Shown one piece after another: positions 12,291-21,699 of a stretch of 64,000 nt of DNA (position 1 is its first letter; every line of letters starts with the position of its first letter). This stretch comes from Sporomusa acidovorans (GTDB lineage: Bacteria; Bacillota; Negativicutes; Sporomusales; Sporomusaceae). Location of the stretch: assembly GCF_900101845.1 (NCBI RefSeq), contig NZ_FNAM01000001.1, positions 124,001 through 188,000 of the forward strand, in the 5' to 3' direction. Position numbers and translations under genes: made by a program. A model generated the notes under the pieces. It did no database searches. It saw only the letters and a program-made list of their open reading frames with translations, and had not been told where the DNA came from.

Positions 12291-12409
12291 ACATTATCAG
12301 AAAGGTTAACCTTTCTGATAATAAGTAAGAACGACTATACCCCCTAAAGGGGTACAGGTGGCTTCTGCCGGTGTCCTTAAGGACTTGGCACAAGCCAAGT
12401 CTTTTCTTA
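12291..12409. repeat. Interspersed palindromic repeat, copy 2 (full)
   Basis: This intergenic element contains, in order, a perfect 30-base palindrome at 12293-12322 centred on GTTAAC, the block TAAGAACGACTA, a small hairpin CCCCT/AGGGG, and a terminator-like hairpin at 12379-12409. The last part is identical over 31 bases to the reverse strand at 33778-33808. Related copies lie at 6036-6115 and 48415-48500. It lies before priA and holds no gene. Confidence 0.7.
12379..12409 (+). terminator. Repeat-borne intrinsic terminator
   Basis: The stem GACTTGGC/GCCAAGTC with loop ACAA is followed by TTTTCTTA. The same 31 bases serve as the terminator of rpmB on the other strand at 33778-33808. Confidence 0.75.
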
Positions 12410-12449
12410 TATCCAAAATCCCAAAGAAGTGTTTTAGTTAGGTGGAAAA

Positions 12450-14876
12450 ATGCCAGATAATGCTACTGCGCAAGTAATTATAAATATCCCTACCCGAAAA
12501 ATTGACAAGCCCTTTTCTTACGTCATTCCCGCCCATTTATCAGCGATAACAATAGGGTGGCGTGTTCTTGTGCCTTTTGGCAACAGAAGGGTAGAAGGTT
12601 TTGTCGTTGGCCTAGAAATTGAAAGTACCCAAGGGTTAAAACCTATCCTTGAGGCGTTAGATAATTACCCCTGGTTTGATAATAATATGCTGGCAACCGC
12701 TAAGTGGCTAAGCGAGTATTACCTCTGCTCATTGGCTGAAGCCATGCGATTGTTTATTCCTGGCCAGTCAGGAATTAAAATTCAAAAAAGCTATCAAACT
12801 CCTGCCGAACTGGATTGGGAACATGCCGCAATTTTATTAAGCAAAAAACCAGCGGAATACCGCACAATTCTAACGTACATTTATGAGCATGGTCCAGTCA
12901 CATTGAATAACCTTACCAAACTATCTTCTCAGATTAATCCGATAATAAAATTTTTTTTACAACACAAGCTAATCATTACTGCCAATTCTATAAACAAGCG
13001 TGGCCAGGCTGCTTCTTTAACAGTCATTAACCTGGCCGTCAGCCGGGAAGTAGCTGCCGATACTGAAAAAGCTCTACCTAAAAACAATACAGCTCAGCGC
13101 CGATTGTTACAGGCATTACTGCATACCCAGGAACTTACGACAGTTGAACTGCGCCGGCTGGCGATTGCCCCAAATACTGTAAAAAAAATGGCAGACCAAG
13201 GCCTAGTTACGGTTCGCAATGTCCCCGTATTTCGTAATAGTTATGCCGGGCTTAATCGGCAAGCTGCCAACTTGTCGTTAACCGCTGAGCAGCTACAAGT
13301 TTTACAGGAATTAATTCCTGCAATCCGTAATGAAAGATATTCCTCTTTTTTACTACATGGTGTTACCGGCAGTGGTAAAACGCAGGTTTATATACAAGCA
13401 GTGGCCGAAGCCCGGCGACTTAATAAGCAGGCCATTGTCTTAGTACCTGAAATCGCATTGACAAGCCAGATTATTGCCCGTTTCCAAGCTGCCTTTGACA
13501 ATGACATAGTCGTTATCCATAGTAAGCTGTCAGTAGGCGAACGATATGATGCCTGGCGCCGACTGCAAACTGGACAGGCAGGAATTGTTATTGGTGCACG
13601 CTCAGCGCTATTTGCGCCAGTTAACCAGTTAGGCCTGATAATTATTGATGAAGAACATGAATTTACCTATAAACAAGAAGAGGCACCCCGCTACCATGCC
13701 CGGGAAGTAGCATTAGCCAGAGCCAAGTTTGCCGCTGCTACTGTTATATTAGGCAGTGCAACTCCTTCTATTGAAACTTACTTTCAGGCGCTTCAAGGAA
13801 GGCATAAGTTACTGTCAATGAAAAAGCGTGTGGACGATGCCCCCATGCCGTCTGTAACTGTTGTTGACATGCGTCAAGAATTAGCACAGGGCAGGCGAAG
13901 TGTTATCTCATTACCCTTACAAGATATGCTGACTGAAACCTTAGCCAAAAAAGAACAGGCAATTATTCTGCTAAACCGGCGTGGTTACTCAACATTTGTA
14001 TTATGCCGTGAGTGCGGCCATGTTCTTACGTGCCGCCATTGTGATATTTCCCTTGTTTACCATGCTCCCAGTAAAATTTTACGCTGCCACTACTGCCAGG
14101 AAAAACAAGCTGTACCGGATGTTTGCCCCGAATGTGGCAGCCGGTATATCAAATACTTTGGTACAGGCACTCAAAAAGTAGAAGAGGCTTTGAAAGGTTT
14201 GTTTCCTTTAGCTAAAATTATTCGCATGGATCAAGATACAACCAGTCGCAAAATGGCTCACGCTAAGATTCTTTCCGCATTTGCAGCTGGTAGTTATGAT
14301 ATTCTCTTGGGCACCCAGATGGTGGCCAAGGGCCATGATATTTCCAATGTAACTGCTGTAGGAATTATTTCAGCGGACACCGCTCTTAATTTACCTGATT
14401 TTCGGGCAGCAGAGAAAACCTTCGCTCTTTTGACACAAGCGGCTGGAAGAGCCGGGCGTGGCAGCAAAACCGGGCGAGTGGTTATGCAGACTTATAATCC
14501 GGAACATTATGCCATTATTGCCGGCGCTGAGCATAATTATTCGAAATTTTATCAAAATGAAATCGGTTTTCGTCAACAATTGTGTTATCCACCTTACACG
14601 AGTCTGATAAAAATCACAGTGCAATCAGATAATGAGCTAACTGTCCATCGCCAAGCAAGCCAATTAGCGGCAGAACTTACTCAAAAACTTAGCATAGCAG
14701 ACACTGCAATTATCGGGCCGTTTCCGGCTTCGGTGAATAAAATAAAAGATATCTTCAGAGTTAATATCCTCATTAAAACCCAAAATTTAGCTGCCATAAC
14801 CAAAGAAATTTACAGCATGAACATAGTTAGCCGCAACAATGTTATTGTAGATATTGACCCGGTAAATGTTCTTTAG
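12450..14876 (+). CDS. priA: Primosomal replication restart helicase PriA
   Basis: This 808-residue superfamily 2 helicase reloads the replisome at stalled forks. It has an N-terminal DNA-binding domain, Walker A HGVTGSGKT, the Walker B variant DEEHE, and a zinc region with four CxxC pairs (CRECGHVLTCRHC, CHYC, CPEC) inserted between the helicase lobes, as in PriA. The arginine-finger region QAAGRAGRG is present. The ATG at 12450 follows AGGTGG. It heads priA-def-fmt, a conserved Firmicutes order. Confidence 0.97.
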   Translation: MPDNATAQVIINIPTRKIDKPFSYVIPAHLSAITIGWRVLVPFGNRRVEGFVVGLEIESTQGLKPILEALDNYPWFDNNMLATAKWLSEYYLCSLAEAMRLFIPGQSGIKIQKSYQTPAELDWEHAAILLSKKPAEYRTILTYIYEHGPVTLNNLTKLSSQINPIIKFFLQHKLIITANSINKRGQAASLTVINLAVSREVAADTEKALPKNNTAQRRLLQALLHTQELTTVELRRLAIAPNTVKKMADQGLVTVRNVPVFRNSYAGLNRQAANLSLTAEQLQVLQELIPAIRNERYSSFLLHGVTGSGKTQVYIQAVAEARRLNKQAIVLVPEIALTSQIIARFQAAFDNDIVVIHSKLSVGERYDAWRRLQTGQAGIVIGARSALFAPVNQLGLIIIDEEHEFTYKQEEAPRYHAREVALARAKFAAATVILGSATPSIETYFQALQGRHKLLSMKKRVDDAPMPSVTVVDMRQELAQGRRSVISLPLQDMLTETLAKKEQAIILLNRRGYSTFVLCRECGHVLTCRHCDISLVYHAPSKILRCHYCQEKQAVPDVCPECGSRYIKYFGTGTQKVEEALKGLFPLAKIIRMDQDTTSRKMAHAKILSAFAAGSYDILLGTQMVAKGHDISNVTAVGIISADTALNLPDFRAAEKTFALLTQAAGRAGRGSKTGRVVMQTYNPEHYAIIAGAEHNYSKFYQNEIGFRQQLCYPPYTSLIKITVQSDNELTVHRQASQLAAELTQKLSIADTAIIGPFPASVNKIKDIFRVNILIKTQNLAAITKEIYSMNIVSRNNVIVDIDPVNVL

Positions 14877-14951
14877 TTTACAGCACGACTTTTGTGATAA
14901 AATAAATTGTGGTAATAATTTTTATGCTTACCAGGCTAGGAGGTAAAACGA

Positions 14952-15404
14952 ATGCCAGTTTTAGAAATCAGAAAGGCAGGCGACAAGATTTTAAAAGAGG
15001 TTGCCGCGCCGATAGAAAAGATTGACCGTAAAATCAAACAATTGCTTGACGATATGGCCGAAACCATGTATGCAGCAGACGGTGTTGGACTAGCCGCACC
15101 GCAGGTTGGTGTATCATTACAGTTAGTAGTAATTGATGTTGGCGAGGGGATTATTGAACTTATTAACCCGAAAATTATTGCCTATGAAGGCAGTGAAGTT
15201 GGAACAGAAGGTTGTCTAAGTGTACCCGGCATGTACGGTGAGGTTGAAAGATACGCTGCTGTAACGGTGGAAGCCTTAAACCGGTCAGGTAAAAAAATCC
15301 GGATAAATGGCTCCGGCCTGTTGGCGCGAGCTCTACAGCATGAAACAGACCATCTCAAGGGTATCTTATTCATTGAACTGGCTAAAACCTTACACAAGGG
15401 GTAA
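14952..15404 (+). CDS. def: Peptide deformylase
   Basis: The enzyme removes the formyl group from nascent N-terminal Met. The 150-residue protein has all three motifs: GVGLAAPQVG, EGCLSVPG (metal Cys) and QHETDHLKG with His130, Glu131 and His134. The ATG at 14952 follows AGGAGG. It is 5 bases upstream of fmt, whose product adds the formyl group to initiator tRNA. Confidence 0.97.
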   Translation: MPVLEIRKAGDKILKEVAAPIEKIDRKIKQLLDDMAETMYAADGVGLAAPQVGVSLQLVVIDVGEGIIELINPKIIAYEGSEVGTEGCLSVPGMYGEVERYAAVTVEALNRSGKKIRINGSGLLARALQHETDHLKGILFIELAKTLHKG

Positions 15405-15409
15405 TCTGC

Positions 15410-16351
15410 ATGAAAAAACTCAAAACAATTTTTATGGGAACGCCGGATTTTGCCGTACCATGTTTAGACATGTTAGTGAAAGAAGGGTATTATATAGCTG
15501 CTGTTGTCACTCAACCGGACAGGCCAAGGGGGCGTGGCCAAAAACTGGCCTTCTCGCCGGTTAAAGAGGCAGCTTTACACTATAATCTTTCCATAATACA
15601 GCCTGAAAACGTAAAAAATGATGATTTTTACCACCAAATTGCTGCTCTCGCACCAGACGTGATCGTCGTTGTCGCTTTTGGTCAGCTTCTACCCAAAAAA
15701 TTACTAGAATTGCCCACCCATGGCTGCATCAATGTACATGCTTCACTCTTACCCAAATATCGTGGTTCCGCTCCCATACACTGGGCTATTATTAATGGAG
15801 AAACACTAAGCGGTATAACCACTATGTATATGGATATCGGTATGGATACCGGCGATATGATTCTAAAGGGCGAAGTTCCCATTTTGCCTGCTGATACAAC
15901 TGGTAGTTTACATGACAAATTGAGAAATTTAGGTGCTGGCGTATTATCAGAAACTTTACAGCGGATAGCAGCCGGAACTGCGCCCCGTACTCCACAAAAC
16001 GATGCGGAAGCCACATATGCCCGCATGCTCTGTCGCACTACGGAACGGATTGACTGGCATCAGAGCGCAACAGCAATTCACAATCTGGTGCGTGGATTAA
16101 ATCCTTGGCCGGTAGCCTATTGTAAATACCAAAATAAATCACTTAAAATCTGGCAAACTAGAATATATAATGAATCAGAACTATGTTCCAGACCGGGACA
16201 GATTGCCCAAATAACCAGGAACGGGCTGGTTGTTGAAACCGGTAAAGGAACAATCGAACTTTTGGAAGTACAGCCTGAATCCAAACGACGGATGAAAGCA
16301 AGCGATTGTGTTTGCGGCTACTGTTTGCGCGAAGGCATGATGCTAGAATAA
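15410..16351 (+). CDS. fmt: Methionyl-tRNA formyltransferase
   Basis: The enzyme formylates Met-tRNA(fMet) with 10-formyltetrahydrofolate. The 313-residue protein starts with IFMGTPDFAVPCL and has the folate-binding and catalytic stretch INVHASLLPKYRGSAPIHWAIINGE (Asn, His) and MDTGDM. The C-terminal OB-like domain is present, so the protein is full length. It lies directly after def. Confidence 0.97.
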   Translation: MKKLKTIFMGTPDFAVPCLDMLVKEGYYIAAVVTQPDRPRGRGQKLAFSPVKEAALHYNLSIIQPENVKNDDFYHQIAALAPDVIVVVAFGQLLPKKLLELPTHGCINVHASLLPKYRGSAPIHWAIINGETLSGITTMYMDIGMDTGDMILKGEVPILPADTTGSLHDKLRNLGAGVLSETLQRIAAGTAPRTPQNDAEATYARMLCRTTERIDWHQSATAIHNLVRGLNPWPVAYCKYQNKSLKIWQTRIYNESELCSRPGQIAQITRNGLVVETGKGTIELLEVQPESKRRMKASDCVCGYCLREGMMLE

Positions 16352-16364
16352 AGAAGGTGCCGTA

Positions 16365-17135
16365 ATGATTGAAATAGTACACAGACCCCGCAAACGTCTT
16401 TTTTTAGCTTTGATCCTTATTAGCTTGTTGTTAACTACTTTATCCAGTTATGGTTTATGGGTCGTAAGCTTGCCGGGATTAACCAATATTAGCAGCTACC
16501 TGCCCATGATATTCGGAATGTTTTTAGCGGCAGTTATCTTAGCCGCCGCCGCGGGAATTATCGGGATCATTTTGGCTATTTTAGGATTTAGAACACTGGG
16601 AATTTTCCAAGGCCTTGCATGGTCGGCCATCAATCTATTATTTCCAATAGCTATTTGTATCGGCAAGCTGTTCGATGTTGATAAAGAACGTGTTGAACGC
16701 TCCTTTATTGAAGTTAGTAACCATCTAATCCGACAAAAACAAATCGTGGTGCAGCCCACAAAGCTATTAATTATGACACCTCACTGTTTACAACAGGAGG
16801 CCTGTCCGCATAAAATTACGCGGAACGTATCCAATTGCCGTTGCTGCGGCCAATGTCAAATTGGTGATTTAAAAAATCTTGCTGAGCAGTACGGCGTTCA
16901 TTTGGCAGTGGTAACGGGTGGCACTTTGGCCCGAAAAATTATAAAGACAATACGGCCACAGGCAGTGCTGGCCATTGCTTGTGAACGCGATCTTACGAGC
17001 GGTATTCAGGATGTTTTCCCCATACCAGTGATTGGCGTACTCAATGACCGACCATTTGGCCCTTGCTGCAATACTCGGGTCGATATTTCAAAAGTTGAAC
17101 AAGCTATCAAAGATTTTTTAACTCCCAAACAATAA
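16365..17135 (+). CDS. DUF116 domain membrane protein
   Basis: The 256-residue protein has two N-terminal membrane segments (about residues 11-32 and 43-72). The soluble DUF116 domain contains cysteine clusters: TPHCLQQEACPHK, NCRCCGQCQIGDL and GPCCNTRVD. DUF116 proteins of unknown function are common in anaerobic Firmicutes in this place between fmt and rsmB. The cysteines suggest metal or Fe-S binding, but no function is proven. The ATG at 16365 follows AAGAAGGTG. Confidence 0.88.
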   Translation: MIEIVHRPRKRLFLALILISLLLTTLSSYGLWVVSLPGLTNISSYLPMIFGMFLAAVILAAAAGIIGIILAILGFRTLGIFQGLAWSAINLLFPIAICIGKLFDVDKERVERSFIEVSNHLIRQKQIVVQPTKLLIMTPHCLQQEACPHKITRNVSNCRCCGQCQIGDLKNLAEQYGVHLAVVTGGTLARKIIKTIRPQAVLAIACERDLTSGIQDVFPIPVIGVLNDRPFGPCCNTRVDISKVEQAIKDFLTPKQ

Positions 17136-17211
17136 ATGATTTAAAAATAAATATAAAATATATAAGATAATATCATTAAGGTTTACAAAAAACTAAAGAT
17201 GGTGCTTGCAC

Positions 17212-18573
17212 ATGACTAAAAACAAAATGGATGCCCGCGAAATTGCACTAAAAGTATTAAATGAGGTGGAAGGCAAGGGAGCTTATGCGAATATTGCCTT
17301 GGCACAAGAATTAAACCGGCGGGCATTGCAGGAAAAAATAACAAACCAGGATCGGCGATTCATTACCGAACTAGTCTATGGGACTGTTAAAACTGGCGCT
17401 ACTTTGGACTGGATGCTTAGCTGTTTTTTGAGCCGCCCACTTGCCAAAGTAGCGCCTATTATTAAAAATATCCTGCGACTGGGAATGTACCAATTATTTT
17501 ATCTCGAAAAAGTCCCTGCCTCAGCGGCCTGTAATCAGGCCGTTGAATTGGCAAGAAAATACGGCCACGCCGGAACAATTAAATTCGTTAATGGGGTTTT
17601 AAGAAATGCGGCCCGCTGCCCGGAAAAAATTATATTTCCCGAAAAAGATAAATATCCTGTCAAATATCTAGCTCTAAAATACTATCATCCTGAATGGCTG
17701 ATTGAACGCTGGGTTAACCGTTTAGGCATAAAAGTTTGCGAGGACTTGTGTCAAGCCAATAATACTACACCGGTGCTTTCGGTCCGTACAAACACGTTAA
17801 AAATAGAACGGGAAGCACTGCTTACACGTTTAACGGCAGAAGGGGTGCGATGCCAGGCATCCAAGTGGACTCCCGAGGGAATCCTCTTGCACGAGCATCC
17901 AAGTCTTATAACTCTTAATTCTCTCCAAGAAGGTCTGTTTCAAGTGCAGGATGAAAGCTCCATGCTGGTAGCGCATATCCTCGGCCCTCAGCCAGGCGAT
18001 TTTATTATTGACGCCTGCGGAGCACCTGGCGGCAAGACTACTCATATCGCTGCTTTAATGAAAAATACCGGCAAGGTTTTGTCTACTGATATTTATGAAC
18101 ATAAATTGGCACTAACCCGAGAAAACGCTGAAAGACTATCGTTGTCTAACATTGAAACCAAGGTTCTTGACGCCGTCAATCTAGGCAGTATGTATCCGCT
18201 TAAAGCGGATAAAGTTTTGGTTGATGCTCCTTGTTCAGGCCTTGGCGTATTGCGACGTAAGCCTGATTCCCGCTGGCGCAAAACCAAGGACATACTACAG
18301 GATCTACCAAAACTGCAGGCAGCGATTTTGGCTAGCGCTGCTCAGTGCGTAAGACCCGATGGTGTTTTAGTATATAGCACCTGCACAACTGAGCCCGAGG
18401 AAAACCAAAATATTGTCAATTCATTTTTACAGGAAAATCCGGCATTTAGCTTGGAGCCTGCGGGTCAATATCTGCCGATGGATAAAAAAACCGCTGACAA
18501 CATGCTTCAGCTTTGGCCACATATCGATAACGTTGACGGATTTTTTATTGCCCGTATGAGACGGCGAAATTAA
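17212..18573 (+). CDS. rsmB: 16S rRNA (cytosine-967-C5) methyltransferase RsmB
   Basis: The 453-residue protein has an N-terminal NusB-like RNA-binding domain (ARELALKVL-type start, FITELVYGTVK) and a C-terminal SAM-dependent domain with DACGAPGGKTTHIA, the catalytic VDAPCSGLGVLRRKPD, and STCTTEPEENQ bearing the second cysteine. I chose the ATG at 17212; a TTG at 17206 is in frame but not needed. The ribosome site is weak. It lies in the cluster DUF116-rsmB-rlmN. Confidence 0.95.
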   Translation: MTKNKMDAREIALKVLNEVEGKGAYANIALAQELNRRALQEKITNQDRRFITELVYGTVKTGATLDWMLSCFLSRPLAKVAPIIKNILRLGMYQLFYLEKVPASAACNQAVELARKYGHAGTIKFVNGVLRNAARCPEKIIFPEKDKYPVKYLALKYYHPEWLIERWVNRLGIKVCEDLCQANNTTPVLSVRTNTLKIEREALLTRLTAEGVRCQASKWTPEGILLHEHPSLITLNSLQEGLFQVQDESSMLVAHILGPQPGDFIIDACGAPGGKTTHIAALMKNTGKVLSTDIYEHKLALTRENAERLSLSNIETKVLDAVNLGSMYPLKADKVLVDAPCSGLGVLRRKPDSRWRKTKDILQDLPKLQAAILASAAQCVRPDGVLVYSTCTTEPEENQNIVNSFLQENPAFSLEPAGQYLPMDKKTADNMLQLWPHIDNVDGFFIARMRRRN

Positions 18574-18586
18574 GGCGGTAATTAAC

Positions 18587-19633
18587 ATGACAACAGAATT
18601 ATTTGGCTTATTTGCATCTGAAATTACGGAATTGACAAAGCCACTGGGGTTCCAATCCTATCGTGGCAAACAAATTGCAGAGTGGTTATATAAACATATT
18701 GTACATAGTTTTGACTCAATGACTAATCTGACTAAAGCGCAACGTAAAAAGTTAGCAGAAAATTTTTCTATGCTGCAGGTTAGTCGAAAAGCTGTGCAGC
18801 ACTCGATAGATGGTAAAACGAGTAAATTTTTGCTGTCATACCCGGACAATATGGCAGTTGAAACTGTGCTAATGCGCCAGCCTTATGGCAATAGTGTTTG
18901 TGTATCAACACAAGTAGGTTGTGCAATGGGCTGCATTTTTTGTGCTTCGACACTTGGTGGTCTGCTGCGAAACCTGAGTGGTGGCGAAATTCTGGCTCAA
19001 GTATTATTTATTTCTGAAATATTAAACCGGGAAGAGCAAAAAGTAGATTCACTTGTAATCATGGGCTCAGGTGAACCATTAGCCAATTACAACAATGTCT
19101 TGCGTTTTATTCGACTTATTCATGAAGCCTATTGCCTGAACTTGAGTTATCGCCATATAACACTATCGACTTCAGGTATTGTCCCGGAAATTGACAGGCT
19201 GGCCGGCGAAAAACTGCCGATCACACTATCCATTTCTTTACATGCACCAAACAATATTTTGAGAACCAAGCTCATGCCAATTAATAGGCGCTATCCTATT
19301 GAAGAAGTTATTGCGGCCAGTGACCGCTATGCTGCCGCCACCGGTAGACGCATTACTTACGAATATAGCTTGATTGCGGAAGTTAATGACCAACCCGAAC
19401 ATGCCCGTGAATTATCAACCCTCCTTAAAGGCAAGTTGGCAAACGTTAATCTAATTCCTATTAATCCGGTAGCGGAACGTGGTTTGCTGCGACCTTCACT
19501 AGAAAATATTGGCAAATTTGAACAACTTTTAAAAAATGAACATATTAATGTAACTGTCAGACGCGAGATGGGAGCTGATATTGCTGCCGCCTGTGGACAA
19601 CTGCGTTATAAAGTATGTCGAAATGATGGTTGA
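18587..19633 (+). CDS. rlmN: 23S rRNA (A2503-C2) methyltransferase RlmN, radical SAM
   Basis: The 348-residue enzyme methylates C2 of A2503 in 23S rRNA and A37 in some tRNAs. The radical SAM cluster motif is CAMGCIFC, with Cys112, Cys116 and Cys119. GSGEPL and the C-terminal REMGADIAAACGQL carry the methyl-carrier and resolving Cys region. The length is normal. It begins 13 bases after rsmB and precedes a strong promoter. Confidence 0.96.
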   Translation: MTTELFGLFASEITELTKPLGFQSYRGKQIAEWLYKHIVHSFDSMTNLTKAQRKKLAENFSMLQVSRKAVQHSIDGKTSKFLLSYPDNMAVETVLMRQPYGNSVCVSTQVGCAMGCIFCASTLGGLLRNLSGGEILAQVLFISEILNREEQKVDSLVIMGSGEPLANYNNVLRFIRLIHEAYCLNLSYRHITLSTSGIVPEIDRLAGEKLPITLSISLHAPNNILRTKLMPINRRYPIEEVIAASDRYAAATGRRITYEYSLIAEVNDQPEHARELSTLLKGKLANVNLIPINPVAERGLLRPSLENIGKFEQLLKNEHINVTVRREMGADIAAACGQLRYKVCRNDG

Positions 19634-19635
19634 TT

Positions 19636-19664
19636 TTGACTAGACAGCCAATATCGCGTATAAT
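19636..19664 (+). promoter_or_regulatory. Sigma-A-type promoter for the fhaA-prkC operon
   Basis: A -35 box TTGACT at 19636-19641, a 17-base spacer and a perfect -10 box TATAAT at 19659-19664 lie in the gap between rlmN and fhaA. This is one of the best promoter matches in the window and marks the probable start of the eight-gene operon that follows. Confidence 0.8.
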
Positions 19665-19729
19665 AAAAAAAGACTTGATTTGTATCGGTAGCTCTTTACT
19701 ATTACACCGTTTTAGCGGGAGTGTTAAAA

Positions 19730-20491
19730 TTGAAGTTTGTCCGCAATATTGAGAGTTTTATTGAAAAATATATCGAAGGTTTTTTCAATAAAAAGTTAGC
19801 CAGTAATTTACAGCCCATTGAAATAGCCAAACAATTAGCCCGTGAGATGGAAGATGAGCGTACGGTTGGTGTTTCTCACGTTTACGTACCCAACCATTAT
19901 ACTGTATATGTTAACCATGAGGACTATAGTCGGCTGGAACCGTATGCTGAAGACGTATGCAGCGAATTGTCCTCCTACTTGGTTGAGGAAAGCCGCAGCA
20001 AGGGCTACACAATGGCTGGTGGACCGCAAATAGAACTTTTTGCTGATGAAAAATTAATAAATCATGATTTTCGAGTTACCTCTGATTTTACGGAAGTCCC
20101 ACATGATGAGAATGTTAGTCAAACGAAAAATACGTCGGCAGTCAACGATACCAGAGTGTTTACCAAACTGGAACCAACGCTACACCCTTCACAACAAACT
20201 CTCCAGGGAACCTTAACAGTTATTGATGGGGTAGATGCCGGCTTAAAAGTTGATTGCACCGCCAATAGAGTAAACATCGGCCGCCGTAATACAAACGAAC
20301 TGCCGCTTACTGACATGAATACCTCACGTTTGCATGCATACATTGTTTATGAAGAGGACACACATGTTATCCATGATGCCAAAAGTCTTAATGGCACCTA
20401 TATCAATGGTAACCGGATTACTCATAAGCACCTAAATAATGGGGATAGAATAAAAGTTGGCAGTACTGTTATTTTGTATGAGGTGAAGTAG
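19730..20491 (+). CDS. fhaA: FhaA-like protein: DUF3662 plus FHA domain
   Basis: The 253-residue protein has an N-terminal DUF3662 domain (about 1-115), a variable linker, and a C-terminal FHA phosphothreonine-binding domain (about 160-250) with NIGRRNTNELPL, SRLHAYIVY and DAKSLNGTYINGNRI. In mycobacteria FhaA binds phosphorylated MurJ and regulators of the cell wall. I prefer the TTG at 19730 because GGGAG at 19717-19721 is correctly spaced; a GTG at 19721 overlaps that site. It is first of an operon with fhaB, phosphatase, FtsW/RodA, PBP and kinase. Confidence 0.88.
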   Translation: MKFVRNIESFIEKYIEGFFNKKLASNLQPIEIAKQLAREMEDERTVGVSHVYVPNHYTVYVNHEDYSRLEPYAEDVCSELSSYLVEESRSKGYTMAGGPQIELFADEKLINHDFRVTSDFTEVPHDENVSQTKNTSAVNDTRVFTKLEPTLHPSQQTLQGTLTVIDGVDAGLKVDCTANRVNIGRRNTNELPLTDMNTSRLHAYIVYEEDTHVIHDAKSLNGTYINGNRITHKHLNNGDRIKVGSTVILYEVK

Positions 20492-20493
20492 AA

Positions 20494-20979
20494 TTGCCAG
20501 GTAAAATTCAGGTGATCAATGTTTTAGTTGTAGGCTTACAGTACACGCTGGTAATACTGCTCTATTATTTTTTGTACCGCATAGTTAAAACAGTAAGATA
20601 CGACTTAACCAGGCTGACCATAGATATGCCAGAGGTTTCATTTGTCCGCGATAACGATAAACTGGAAAAAGGAAGTTTAGAGCGTCCGCCCAGGTTAATA
20701 GTGGTTGAGGATCAACAGGGGCTGCTATCCCAGTCTGTCTTTATTATAAGCGACAATGTAACCATTGGGCGCAGTCAGCATAATACTATCGTCATTAATG
20801 ATAATTTTATTTCTCATGAACATGCCTGTATCTCTGAATCGAAACACAACTATCTGCTGACTGATTTAAACAGTACGAACGGTACACTTGTTAATGGTCA
20901 ACGAATTAAAGATGAAACTGCCCTAGCAGATGGTGATGTAATTAAGTTGGGGGCAGTTACTCTTAAATTTGAGAGGTGA
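20494..20979 (+). CDS. fhaB: FhaB-like membrane-anchored FHA protein
   Basis: The 161-residue protein has one N-terminal membrane segment (about residues 8-28), a short linker and an FHA domain with VTIGRSQHNTIVINDNFISHEHACI and DLNSTNGTLVNGQRI. The conserved Arg, Ser, His and Asn of the phosphothreonine pocket are visible. The TTG at 20494 follows GAGGTG. It probably recruits substrates phosphorylated by PrkC to the septal or elongation PBP complex, as FhaB/FipA does in mycobacteria; that role is inference here. Confidence 0.9.
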   Translation: MPGKIQVINVLVVGLQYTLVILLYYFLYRIVKTVRYDLTRLTIDMPEVSFVRDNDKLEKGSLERPPRLIVVEDQQGLLSQSVFIISDNVTIGRSQHNTIVINDNFISHEHACISESKHNYLLTDLNSTNGTLVNGQRIKDETALADGDVIKLGAVTLKFER

Positions 20980-20984
20980 CATCC

Positions 20985-21698
20985 ATGCTGGCATTTGCAC
21001 AGTCAGACATTGGTATGGTACGAAAAACCAATGAAGATAGTTATGTTTTTTTACCGCCACATTTGTTCGTTGTGGCCGATGGTATGGGCGGGCACGTTGC
21101 CGGAGAGATTGCCAGCAGCCTTGGAGCCGAAACCATTCGTAGCTATATTGAAAAAATCACATCACCGTCAAACTGGGATCAGATCCTAACAGAAGCAATT
21201 ATTCAGGCAAACACCAAGATATATCAAATGTCTCAATCCAAGAGCGACTGTCAAGGCATGGGAACCACCGTTACAGCCATATATCTTGATCATTCACAAA
21301 TTCATTGGAGTCATGTAGGTGACAGCAGACTGTATTATATTAAAAATAATGAACTTCAGCAGATAACCAGCGATCATTCCCTTGTTTGGGAGCTTATGAA
21401 AAATGGCAGTATCACCAGCGAAGAAGCACAAGTTCATCCGCATCGCAACATACTGACAAGAGCGGTAGGTACCAGTGAAACAATTAGTGTAGATTCCGGT
21501 AGTTTTATGTGGGAGCCGGGAGATAATTTATTACTTTGTACTGACGGGCTAACTAACATGCTCAGTGAAGAAACTATTCTTAGTATTTGTATTGAGTCCA
21601 GTGCTCCGCAGACTATTATAAATACTCTTATCAACCAGGCTAAGCAGGCAGGCGGTTATGACAACATTACCGCCATTCTCCTACAGCATAGGAATTAA
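20985..21698 (+). CDS. prpC: PP2C-type Ser/Thr protein phosphatase (PrpC/Stp/PstP)
   Basis: The 237-residue PPM-family phosphatase has the metal-binding aspartates in RKTNEDSY, VVADGMGGH, SHVGDSRLYY, LLLCTDGLTN and GGYDNITAIL. It should reverse PrkC phosphorylation. It has no membrane segment, unlike mycobacterial PstP. The ATG at 20985 follows GAGAGGTG, which overlaps the fhaB stop; a GTG at 20976 is less likely. Confidence 0.95.
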   Translation: MLAFAQSDIGMVRKTNEDSYVFLPPHLFVVADGMGGHVAGEIASSLGAETIRSYIEKITSPSNWDQILTEAIIQANTKIYQMSQSKSDCQGMGTTVTAIYLDHSQIHWSHVGDSRLYYIKNNELQQITSDHSLVWELMKNGSITSEEAQVHPHRNILTRAVGTSETISVDSGSFMWEPGDNLLLCTDGLTNMLSEETILSICIESSAPQTIINTLINQAKQAGGYDNITAILLQHRN

Positions 21699-21699
21699 C

